Below, piece by piece: positions 1 through 10,525 of a DNA stretch of 64,000 nucleotides; positions within the stretch are counted from its first letter, which is position 1, and each line of letters begins with the position of its first letter. Location of the stretch: the NCBI GenBank assembly GCA_033961575.1, contig CM066729.1:100652501-100716500 (forward strand). Reading direction: 5' to 3'. The DNA is from Aselliscus stoliczkanus. Lineage: Eukaryota > Chordata > Mammalia > Chiroptera > Hipposideridae. The translations under genes and the position numbers were made by a program. The notes below the pieces were generated by a model. That model did no database searches and had not been told where the DNA came from. It saw only the letters and a program-made list of their open reading frames with translations.

Positions 1-939
1 CTCATTATTCTAAATTCACAAATAATTCCTTTTTACTTACTAGTTAAATATGCCCTTCCTTTTGCCCTATATACAGAGTAGGAAGGATGAGACTCATTAG
101 GAAGTATTCTCCAACAGAGAAAATGTTTATGTAGGCTTATTAGTATTCTCTTCTTTAATGAAAGGTAATTGAAAGTTTCTTTAAATAACTTTTTTAAAGG
201 GAATAGGAAAAAAAGAAACCAGACATTTGTATCACAAGCACCATTTACCAAGCAACCCAAAATGTGTGGCATTTAAATTAGACAAGGAAGCAAGTAGGAG
301 AATACTTGGTTGCTTAAATTTGTACCAGTATACATATTTATTACCATTATTCTCAATTGGGCTTCCCATATTGCCTAGAAAAAAAAATCACTGTATTTCT
401 CTTTCAATTCAATTCATCACTCTTCAAAATTACTATTTTAATCTTTCCCCATGTACACAATCCCCTCAGTTGCCCTCGATTTCCCTCACTGTTTGCTTCT
501 TTCTTCCTTGAGACAAATAGAATCCATGGACAGGAAATTGTGTTAATCCTTCTCCAAACCAAGCTAAAACCAATGTGTTCTATAATTACTTCCTTCATCT
601 GCTCAGGAATATTACAGAATTAATTACCCAATTTCTCCACCTCAAATTATCCATGTTACCCCACATTCTCCTGATCCTATGGCTTTCTGCTAAACTTTTC
701 AATAGGACTGTCAATATTACTAATCGTAAACCTTCATCTCTTATCTATTCATCCACACAGTCCAATCTCATTCCTGCTTTCACGACTCAACCTAAATAGC
801 TGTTATTGATTACTGAATGAAAGAGGTAATCACCTTTTTTTTTTCTATCCTAGACATCATTTCTTTACTGTGTAAAAATACAATCCAGCATATCCTTTTT
901 CTAAAAATATATATTATTTTCCATGTGCTGTAGGATGGG
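1..939. other. AT-rich spacer, no gene seen
   Basis: Several short open frames overlap here on both strands, but none has a recognisable domain or splice context. A pyrimidine-rich stretch at about 380-800 could be a very old LINE relic, but I cannot assign a family. Confidence 0.5.
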
Positions 940-2169
940 TTCCCTGGGAGATTTCAGTTTTCCTTGGGAGATTTCGGATGGATATCAGCAAGAAAGATAT
1001 CTCTTACATATGATTTGCAAGCAAAGATCCAAGAGTAAATGCCATACCTACAGCCTCCCAGGATCACACCAAAATTACAAATAAATTACAAAACAATCAG
1101 CCTCAAAATCATCTGAAGACTAGCTGAACAGAACCCCTATAAGTAAGGATCTAAAGAAGAGATTGGTAGGAGGGGTAGAGACATGAAAAAAGCTGACCCC
1201 AAACCCACGGGTCATGGTTGAACACAGGGAGAGAAATCTCCTTGGTGGAGGTCTTCTCAAAAGAGGGAGGGGTCCCAGCCCCACACTAGGATCCCCATCC
1301 AAGGGGCCCTGCACTGAGAAGAGGAATTCCTACAACATCTGGCAGTGGAAATCAGTGAGGACTTAGTCTATTCCAGTGAGACGGAAGGTGGCTGGAAACC
1401 CAAATGCCCTCTTAAAGGGAATGCACACAGACGCACTTGCTTGTAAACACTTACCTGGTCTCCAGTGGAGGGGTGACAATTCAAGAGGCACCAGAGGCAT
1501 ATGGGGAAAGACTGAGTTGTGTGGCCTTGAGGCAAGGGCTAAAGGGACAGCAGCCATCGCCTTTGTGTGGAACCTGCCTCAAATGTAGCCTACAGAGGGC
1601 CGCTGTCTATTCTATGTTGAACCCTCCCTGAAAGGGTCAAACCTGAGACCACCTCGATCTGGTAAAATTCATGCATTCTCACCACCTTGGTGAAGCCTGG
1701 GTTCCCACACCACACAACTAGTACTACATTGCCGGGGGTACTCTTGGATACTTAGTGGCCAGCCTCATCCCATGAGCTGCAAAAGCCTTTTACTGCAGGA
1801 AAGCCCATGGCAGCCTGAAAACCCTATTGGAAGTGAGCAGCAAGCTACATCCTCCACCAAAACCTCTCTTGGGTGGCTCAAGGTGATCTACAGGCCTGAG
1901 GAGAGCAGTGGCCAGCTGCAGTCTTCTCACAGTGTTTTTGTGAAGTGGTTGCAAGCCCAGCACCAGTGCAAGAACTGAGACTGCATTAATTTTGTAAAAA
2001 CTACCTCCCACACCCTGAAACCCAGCACCATTCACCTAGGGCTGCAATGCCGGGGGCACTCTAAACACTGGGTCAACAACCAGCCTAGACTGTGCACCTA
2101 GGATGCTCTTTCAATGGCATCAGAAACAACATACCCAGAGACTAGCTTCCAGGCCACACCAGAGCACTA

Positions 2170-2860
2170 TCTGGTTAGCCCCACAAGTGGCACACAATAA
2201 TGGAAATGAACAATAAGCTGGAAGGAATCAACCACAGATTAAACAAACAGAAAATGAAATCAGAAATTTACAAGACAAGGTAGCAGAAAACACCCAATCA
2301 GAACAGCAAAAAATAATTTAAAAAAATTAAGATAGTATAAGGAACCTTTGGAATAACTCAGGTATAACATTTGCATCATGCATGCAAATGTTATGTACCA
2401 AACGGAGAGGTGGGGAGCAAGGGATTGAGCACATATTTGAAGAAATAATGCCTGAAAACTTCCCCAACCTGGTGAAGGAAATAGACATACAAGCCCAGGA
2501 AATGTAGAGTCCCAAGGAAGATGAACCAAAACATGTCCACGCCAAGACACATCATAATTAAATAGGCAAAGGTTAAAGACAAAGAGAGAATCCTAAAAGC
2601 AGCAAGGAAAAGACAACTAGTTACTTAAAAGAGAGCTCTCATAAGGTTGCCAGTTTATTTCTCAACAGAAACTTTGCAGGCCAGAAGGGAGTGGCAGGAA
2701 ATATTCAAAGTGATGTAAAACAAGGGCCTACAACCAAAACTACTCTACATGGCAAGGCTATCATTGAAAATTGAAGGAAGGATAAAGAACTTCCCAGACA
2801 AGCAAAAGCTAAAGGAATTCATTACTACCAAGCCAGTATTACAATGTTAAAAGGACTACG
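2170..2860 (+). pseudogene. L1 ORF1 remnant
   Basis: In intact L1, ORF1 encodes an RNA-binding coiled-coil chaperone. Here the nucleotide sequence resembles ORF1 of the younger L1 further along the window, but no long frame survives. The part resembling the RNA-binding and C-terminal domain (about 2,580-2,850) is the best preserved. Assignment rests on colinearity with the second L1. Confidence 0.7.
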
Positions 2861-2924
2861 TTAAGCAGAAAAAAGGAGAAAACAAACAAATGAAGATCAA
2901 AAATATCAATAATAAAATGGCAAT

Positions 2925-5900
2925 GACTATGTACCTATCAATAATCACTTCAAATGCAAATGGATGAAATGCTCCAATCTAAAGATATAGGGTAGCTGAA
3001 TGGACAAGAAAACAAGACCCATGCGTATGCAGTCTACAAGAGACCAACCTCAAATCAAAAGACACACATAGACTGAAAGTAAAGGGATGGAAAAAGATAT
3101 TTCACACAAGTGGAAATGAGGAAAAACTTGGAGTAGCAGCACTTATATAAGACAAAATAGACTTTAAAATGATGACTATAATAAGAGACATAGAAGGACA
3201 TTACATAATAACAAAGGGATCAATCCAGCGAAAGGGTATAACCCTTGTAAACATTTATGCACCCAACATAGGGACACCTAAATGTAAAAAACAAATATTG
3301 ACAGACATAAAGGCAGAGATCAACAGTAACACAATCATAGTAGGAGACTTTAACCCCAATGGACAATTCTTCCACACAGAAAATCAACACGAAAACTGGG
3401 ACCTTAAATGACACGCTAGGCCGGGTGGATTTAATTGATATTTTGGGGCATTTCACCCCAAAGCAGCAGAATATACATTCTTTTCAAGTGCACATGGAAC
3501 ATTTTCCAAGGTAAATCACATATTAGGACATAAAACAAGTCTCAATAAATTTAAGAAGATTTAAATGATATCAAGAGTTTTCTCTGACCACAATGGTATG
3601 AAACTAGAAATCAATCACAAGATAAGAACTGAAAAACCCACAAACACATGAAGGCTAAATAACATGCTATGAATGGGTCAACATTGAGATCAAGGAAATA
3701 ATGAATGGGTCAACATTGAGATCAAGGAAAAAAATCAAAAGATACGTTGAGATGAATGAAAATGAAAACACAATGACCCTAAATCTTTGGTACACAGCAA
3801 AAGCAGTCCTAAGAGGGAAATTCATAGCAATGGAGACTTACCTAAAGAAACAAGAAAAATCTCAAATAAACAGTTTAATTTTACACCGAAGGGAACTGGA
3901 AAAAGAACAGCAAACAATGCTCAAAGTTAGTACAAGCAAAGAAATAATAAAGATCAGAGCAGAAAAAAATGAAATTGAGGAGATTATATATATATAAATG
4001 AAACTAAAACCTGGTATTTTTGAAAAGATAAAAAAAAAAATTGATAAACCTTTAACCAAACTCATAAAGAAAAAAAGAGAGAGGATCCAAATAAATAAAA
4101 TCAGAAGTGAAAGAGAAGTGACAATGGACACCACAAGAATACAAAAAAACTAAAAACTAAAAATAATAATAATAAAATAAAGAAAATACTACATCAACAA
4201 ATTATACAATAGGGAAGAAATGGATAAATTCCTAGAAGCATGCGATCTTCCAAGGCTGAATCAGGAAGAAACAGATAATCTGAACAGACCAATTACAACT
4301 AATGAAATTGAATCAGTAATTAACAAGCTCCCAAAAACAAAAGTACTGGACTAGATGGTTTCACAGGTTAATTTTACCATACATTCAAAAAAGAATTAAC
4401 ATCAATTTTCTCAAGTTATTCCAAAAAATTCAACAGGAGGGAAGGCTCCCAAGCACATTTTAAGAGGCTATCATCCTGATTTCAAACCTGACAAAGACAT
4501 TACATAGAAAAAGAAAACTATAGGTTGATATCCCTGAGGAATATAGACACAAAAATCCTCAACAAAGTATTAGTAAAATGAATTCAGCAATACACTAAAA
4601 AGATCATATACCATGATCAACTGGGATTCATTCCTGGTATGCAAGGTTGGTTCAATATCTGTAAATCAATTAATATGATACCCTACATGAACAAAATAAA
4701 AAACAAAAATGATATGGTCATATCAATAGATGCAGAAAAAGTATTTTACAAAATTCATTTATGATAAAACCTCTCAGCAAAGTGGGAATAGAGGGAACAT
4801 ATCTCAACATAATAAAGGCCATCTATGACAAACTCACAGCTAACATCATACTGAACGGGGAAAAGCTAAAAGCATTCCCCTTAAGATCAAGAACAAGACA
4901 CGGATGCCCACTTTTACTATGTTTATTCAACATAGTACTGGAAATTCTAGCCACAGCAATCAGAGAAGAAAAATAAAAGATATCAAAATAGGAAAGAAAG
5001 AAGTGAAGCTCATATTTGCAGATAAAATGATAATATAATAGAGAACCCAAAACAGTCCACAAAAAAATTATTAAAACTGATAAATGAATTTAGTAAAGTA
5101 GCAGGATACAAAATTAATATTAAGAAATTGGTTGCATTTTTATATAACAATAATGAACTATCAGAAAGAGAAATTAAGAAAAAAATTCCATTTTACAATT
5201 GCATCAAAAAAAAATTACTTAGGAATAAATTGAACCAAAGATATAAAAGATCTATACCCAGAAAATTATAAGACATTGAAGAGAAAAATTAAAGTAGATG
5301 CAAATAAATCGAAATATATACCATGCTCATGAATAGGAAGAACTAATATAGTTAAAATGTCCATACTACCAAATGCAATCCATAGATTCAATGCAATTCC
5401 TATCAAAATTCCAAAGACATTCTTCACAGAGCCAGAATAAATAATTCTAAAATTTATATGGAACCATAAAAGATCCCAAATAGTCACAGCAGTCCTGAGA
5501 AAGAAGAACAAAGCTGGAGGTATCAAGGCTACCCAATATCAAATTATACTAAAGTCCATAGTAATCCAAACAGCATCTATTGGCATAAAAACAGACACAT
5601 GGATCCATGGAACAGAACAGAGAGCTTAGGAATAAATCCATCCCTACACAGTCATTTAATCTATGATGAAGGAAGCAAAAATTTACACTGCAATAAATAT
5701 AGTCCATTCAATTTTAATGGTGCTTGGAAAACTGGACAGATACATGCAAAACAAATGAAACTGGACCACCTTCTTATGCCATATATAAGAATAAACTCAA
5801 AATGTATTAAAGACTTAAATGTAAGACCCAAAACTATAAAACTCCTAGAATATAGGAAGTGAACTCTCAGACATTACCCTTAGTAATATTTTTACTGATA

Positions 5901-6390
5901 TATTTCCATAGGCAAGGGAAACAAAGAATAAACAAATGGGACTACTTCAAAGTTTTTGCACAACAAGGCAACCATCAACAAAATTAAAAGACATCCTATT
6001 GAATGGGGGAAGATATTTGCCAATGATACATCTAAAATTGATTAGTATCCAAAAGATATAAAAAGAAATCATACAACACAATACAAAAAAAAAAGTCCAA
6101 TTAAAAGATGGGTAGAGGACCTGAACAGACATATCTCCAAAGAGGACATATGGATGGCCAACAGACATATGAAAAGATGTTCGACATCATTAATTATCAG
6201 ATAAATGCAAAAAAAAAAAAACACAATGAGATAACACCTCCCTCCTGTCAGAATGGCTATCACCAATAAATCAACAAACAATAAGTGTTTGTGAGGATGT
6301 GGAGAACAGGGAAACTTTGTGGACTCTTGGTAGTATTGCAAATTAGTGCAGCCACTGTGGAAATAGTATGGAGTTTCCTCAAAAAATTAA
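2925..6390 (+). pseudogene. L1 ORF2 remnant (endonuclease / reverse transcriptase)
   Basis: ORF2 normally encodes an endonuclease and reverse transcriptase. Fragments remain in several frames: endonuclease (3,169-3,411), linker (3,701-3,997), reverse transcriptase (4,761-4,976) and C-terminal region (5,599-5,862). A 32-bp tandem duplication lies at 3,669-3,730. The last part of ORF2 continues after the inserted nest, from about 8,220. Many stops and indels make it non-functional. Confidence 0.85.
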
Positions 6391-6427
6391 AAACAGGGCT
6401 GGCTGAGTGGCGCATTGGTTGAGTTGG

Positions 6428-7665
6428 TGTTGGGGGCTAACAGCCCCCCAGTGTCTGACAAGATCACATTGCCCTGCTCAGCACTGGATGTTTGGGGTGC
6501 TGCCTTATGGTTGGTCATGTAATATCTCCTGCCTCTATGAACCCATGTGCCTTTCCTCTACATCAGATCCTATAGGAGACAGTACTTTCACTGCACTTGT
6601 GGCAAGTTCCTGTGGTACCCCAATGAGAGATGGCTGTGTAAGTCAACAACAGGGCAAGATTTCCTAAAAAAAAACAAAAACAAAAAAAAAGGGAAACTAC
6701 CTAAGACAGGCTACAGCCTGAGGGGACCCCTGAACTGAGATATTGGGGACTCAAGCCTCTTGGAAACTGAGGCACAGACCCCTGGCCACATAGGCCAAAG
6801 ACCTGTCTGTGAGAAACTGACAGCCTGCCTGTGAGATACTGATGATAACATCAGCCTCTGAGCTCACTTACCTAAGATAATCAGTGAAAAGTCTCCTCAG
6901 AGGCCAAAGGTCTCCAGGCTATGAGAGTTCTGATTAGAGACACTTACTGACCATGGGGTATGTTAATCAACAGCCTTGTGTGAATTCTTTTGCCTTGTGC
7001 CTTGTTGCAGCAATGGATACTGAAGCTTTGACTGAGAAACAGATGCTACCTCTGTAGGATAAGAGAGGTGTGAGACCCCTTTGGTTGCTAGGTATTGTAT
7101 TTACTTAGGAATAGACTTTAGATGCTTTTACCCTAAACACAGCCACTGCTAGTCTTTTAGTAATAACTCAAGTATACACCCTGTGAGTCTAGCTGCTGGA
7201 ATTTGGGATAATGACCAGGTAGTCATGGTAACCACTCTTTAGGCAATATAAAGAGATAAGTCTATCCTTAACATAAGATAATCATGATAAACATTCTTTG
7301 GATGATAGGCAGAAACTAAGTCTGGGTCTAATACAGGTTATCACAGTGAAAGACAAGATAATCCTTTAATGGAAGAGTAAGTCACAGTGCACCCTGGAAA
7401 GAGCAATTACAGGGGAGCAAAGACTGTGAAAATCCTGGGAAATAGAAAACACCAAACTCATGTGAAACGTTTTGTGATTGAAGTAATGGTCAAGAGTCCC
7501 TATAAAAGGGATATGCTTTAACAATAAAATGTGACACTCCTGCGAAACTCTTTTGGGTGTCTCCATTCTCTTTCTTCTTTTTTCTTTCGTTCTCTCTTCT
7601 TTTTCCTCGCCGACTCTGTCCCACCCGAGGGAATCCCTAGTCCTCGCGGGGGCTGGCCCCCGACA
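6428..7665 (+). mobile_element. Solo LTR of an endogenous retrovirus, class II (ERVK-like)
   Basis: The 1,238-bp element begins TGTTGGGGGCT and ends GGCCCCCGACA, which form an 11-bp inverted repeat with one mismatch and the TG...CA ends of a provirus. It is flanked by a perfect 6-bp duplication, AGTTGG, at 6,422-6,427 and 7,666-7,671. A TATAAAA box at 7,501 and AATAAA at 7,523 fix the plus orientation; a pyrimidine-rich stretch follows. No viral genes or primer-binding site are present, so this is a recombined solo LTR. Six-base duplications are usual for class II (beta-like) elements, but the group was not checked against a library. An A-rich run at 6,665-6,691 may be a small insertion. Confidence 0.85.
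7501..7528 (+). promoter_or_regulatory. LTR TATA box and polyadenylation signal
   Basis: TATAAAA (7,501-7,507) is followed after a short gap by AATAAA (7,523-7,528). The close spacing puts the polyadenylation signal at or just before the expected transcription start, as in some compact U3/R borders. Whether either is active cannot be seen. Confidence 0.55.
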
Positions 7666-8093
7666 AGTTGGCTTGGGATGCCAGTTCTGAGCAGCAGGGA
7701 CCCGGTACAGATCCACATTAGGGCCAGTGATGCTGCGCCCTCTACAGGTAAGATGGTGAACAAAAGCTCCACCTGGAGCTGGGCTGCTGTGAGTCGCCAG
7801 CGACGGCATAGGCTGCAGCCCCTGTTGGAGTGGGCTGCCATAGGCTATAGTAAGTGGCTAGCAGTCATCATGAGCTGGCGGCAGCCATGGGCTGCCAAGA
7901 GTAGCCCTGAGTGGTCATCCAGGGGCAGGCCACTGATCTGCCTCACCTGGGAAGAGCGCAATGACAATACCAACATGGGCCAGTAAAGCGATGTCCTCCA
8001 CAACTAGACTAAAGAACAAAAGGACAGCAACTTGTCTGTCCCCCTCCTCCATTTCCACAATAAAATCTTAACAACAACAACAAAAAAACAACA

Positions 8094-8216
8094 GGGCTGG
8101 CCAAGTGGTGCAGTGGTTAAGCACTGGCTTGGGAAGCCAGAGGCCCCAGTTCAGGTCCCACATATGAGGACCAGTGACACTGCCCTCAAAAAAAAAACAA
8201 AAAAACAAAAAAACCC
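8094..8216 (+). mobile_element. Short-type tRNA-derived SINE
   Basis: This copy starts GGGCTGGCC, has A-box-like (AGTGGTTAAGCAC) and B-box-like (GTTCAGGTCCC) parts, and ends in CTGCCCTC plus an A/C tail. It is inserted in the A-rich tail of the long SINE, so it is the younger of the two. It lacks the long 3' body of that neighbour. Confidence 0.85.
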
Positions 8217-8870
8217 AATAACAATTAAAAATAGAACTACTTTATAACCCAGCAATCCCACTCCTGGATACTTATCCAAAAAATCCAAAACACTAATTCA
8301 AAAAAATATTTGCACCCCTTACTGAAGAGCTATTCATAATATCCCAGATATGGCAATAACCAAAATTCCCATCACTAGACAATTGGATACAGAAATTGTG
8401 GTACATTTATACAATGGAGTATTACTCTGCCATGACAAAGAATGAAATCTTACCATTTGCAACAACATGGATGAACCTAGAGAACATTATGTTAAGTGAA
8501 ATAAGTCAGACTGAGAAAGACAAATACCATATGATCTCATATGTGGAATCTAAATAACAGAATAAATTAACAAATAAAACAGAAATAGAGTCAGATACAG
8601 AGAACAAATTGATGGTTGCTATATGGGAGGGGGGTTGGGGAATGGGTGAGAAAGGTGAAGGGATTGGGAAGTACAAATTCATAATCACAAAATAGTCACA
8701 GGGATGTGAAATACAGTTTGGGGGATATGGTCAGTAATGTAATAACTATGTACGGTGTCAGACGGATACTAGAGTTACCGGGGAATCACTTCATAGATTA
8801 TATAAATGACTAACCACTGAGCTGTGTGCCTTACATTAGTATAAAATAATATTGAATGTCAAGAAAAAAC

Positions 8871-9762
8871 ACATGATTGAGTTTTCATGTAAAAAATAGA
8901 TATCTTTTGCAGAATTCACTTGGGATCAATAGCCAGGAAAGGAAATAGTGAAGTATGATAGAGCAAGGGAAAATGCTAGGCTGTATCTGTCTAGTTTCAG
9001 CCTATGGAGATACGTGGAGCTGGGATAACACTTCAGAGTTATGTAAAGGCCCAGTACAGGCTGCGTCAAGAGACTGGGCCTTAATACTCCCATATTAACC
9101 AGTCATTGGTTGCAGGCCACCTCTAGAGAAGGCGCAACCTGAGGTGAGGCAGGTGTTTCTAGCTGAGGCAATCCCCAAAGAGGGTCATTATCAGCACTCA
9201 CCATAATGGGAATGCAATGCTCATGATTACATCTCTGTAATCCCTGCTTCCAGATTGGTCTTTATCAGAGCCCACTTTACTCAATTTTTAAATGTGGGAG
9301 TACCTTACCTCATGATTCCTTTATTTATCCCTTGTCTTACAATATATTCTCTCAAGACAATCCCATGTACTCCCATGCTTTCTTTTAATAATTACAGGCT
9401 ACAGAACTCCAATTTATATCTATTCCAGTATGTCTTCTAGCTCTAGACATGTATTTGCAAAACCTATATGTAGAATTCTACGCATGACTCCTTCCAACCT
9501 ACTGCTTTTTCCCAAGCAATGTACTTTTTTTTTTTCCTTACCCAACACAGAAGCCAGAATGTTATCTTTAAAAGATGCGACAATGTTGCTATCTGGCTAC
9601 AGCTTTTCTTTGGCCTCCTATTTCCCTTCAGAAAAAGTAAAGAATCCTTAATATTGCTCTTCCAAAGCTCTAAACATTTTGGTCTACTTTTCTTCCCTGA
9701 CTTCATCTCCAATTGAATTTTATTCACTCAAGCTTTCTCCCTAACTCCTTCTATGAGACTAA
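8871..9762. other. Spacer, no gene seen
   Basis: This stretch lies between the two large L1 elements. I see no recognisable repeat, domain or RNA gene in it. Confidence 0.5.
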
Positions 9763-10525
9763 TCTTTATTTATTCTTTTTTTTTTTTTTAGGTTTTTATT
9801 TATTTATTTATTTTTAATTAATTTATTTTTAATTAGTTTCAGGTGTACAACACAGTGCAATAGTTATACATTTTACCCCTAAAAGTGACAACCCCCCACC
9901 CCCAATTCGCCACCCCACTCCCCCCCATATCATATATATCTATTACTCTTCCTCTGACTCTCTTCCACAGTATAATCCACATCCCGTGACTATCTATATA
10001 TATTCAATTACAGTAGGTATACAACCTCCGCTTCAGTTATACAGTGCAGTGATCAAACCTCTACTCCATCCATGAAATGGTCTCCCTAACAAGACCTATG
10101 ACCATCTGACATTCCACAGAATATTTACAACGTTATTAATTATATTCCCCAAACTGTTTTTCATATCCCAGTGGCAATATTGTAGTTGCCTATTTTTGCT
10201 GTCTAATCCCTTCCCCTTCTCCCTCATTCCCATCCCCCTCCCAAATAGTAACCCTGATTTTTCCTCTGTACCTATGAGACAGTTTCTGTTTACTTTGCTC
10301 ATTCATACAGTTTTTCAGATTCCACATATGAGTGAGATCATATGGTATTTGTCTTTCTCTGACTGATTTATTTCACTTAACATAATAGTCTCTAGGTCCA
10401 TCCATATCATTGCAAATGGTACGATTTCATTCTTCTTTATAGCGGAGTAATATTCCATTGTATAAATATATCACAGTTTCTTAATCCAGTCATCTACTGA
10501 TGGGCATTTTGGTTGTTTCCAAGTC

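Larger units (their letters stand above)
6396..8219 (+). mobile_element. Long-type tRNA-derived SINE, split by an LTR
   Basis: The SINE head lies at 6,396-6,427 and its body at 7,666-8,093. The halves join cleanly if the LTR and one 6-bp repeat are removed, and the joined order agrees with the uninterrupted long SINEs at 34,746 and 60,307. The body ends with AATAAA and a TCTT stretch before an A-rich tail, the layout of the T+ class of SINEs. The L1 sequence around AAAAATTAAAAA-AG is repeated on both sides (about 6,382-6,396 and 8,220-8,234), consistent with a target duplication. A second SINE sits in the tail. Confidence 0.85.
940..8870 (+). mobile_element. Old near full-length L1 retrotransposon (interrupted)
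   Basis: A plus-strand L1, decayed throughout. A GC-richer 5' UTR-like part runs from about 940 to 2,170, and ORF1 remnants cover about 2,170-2,860. ORF2 remnants start near 2,930; the endonuclease part includes the IYAPNIG motif near 3,258, the reverse transcriptase thumb region lies near 4,761-4,976, and the C-terminal region near 5,600-5,860. ORF2 breaks at 6,395 and resumes at about 8,220, because a SINE/LTR/SINE nest was inserted. The 3' UTR ends near 8,870 in a short A-rich tail. Frameshifts and stops are frequent, so it is dead. Without the nest it would be about 6.1 kb. The 5' boundary is approximate and I found no convincing target duplication. Confidence 0.85.

Noticed and set aside
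6428..7665. Complete provirus
   Set aside because: No gag, pol or env remnants and only one LTR; the direct 6-bp repeat encloses a solo LTR.
7366..7986. Overlapping frames of 147, 107 and 151 residues on both strands
   Set aside because: They lie across the LTR end and a SINE body; GC-rich repeat sequence gives long chance frames.
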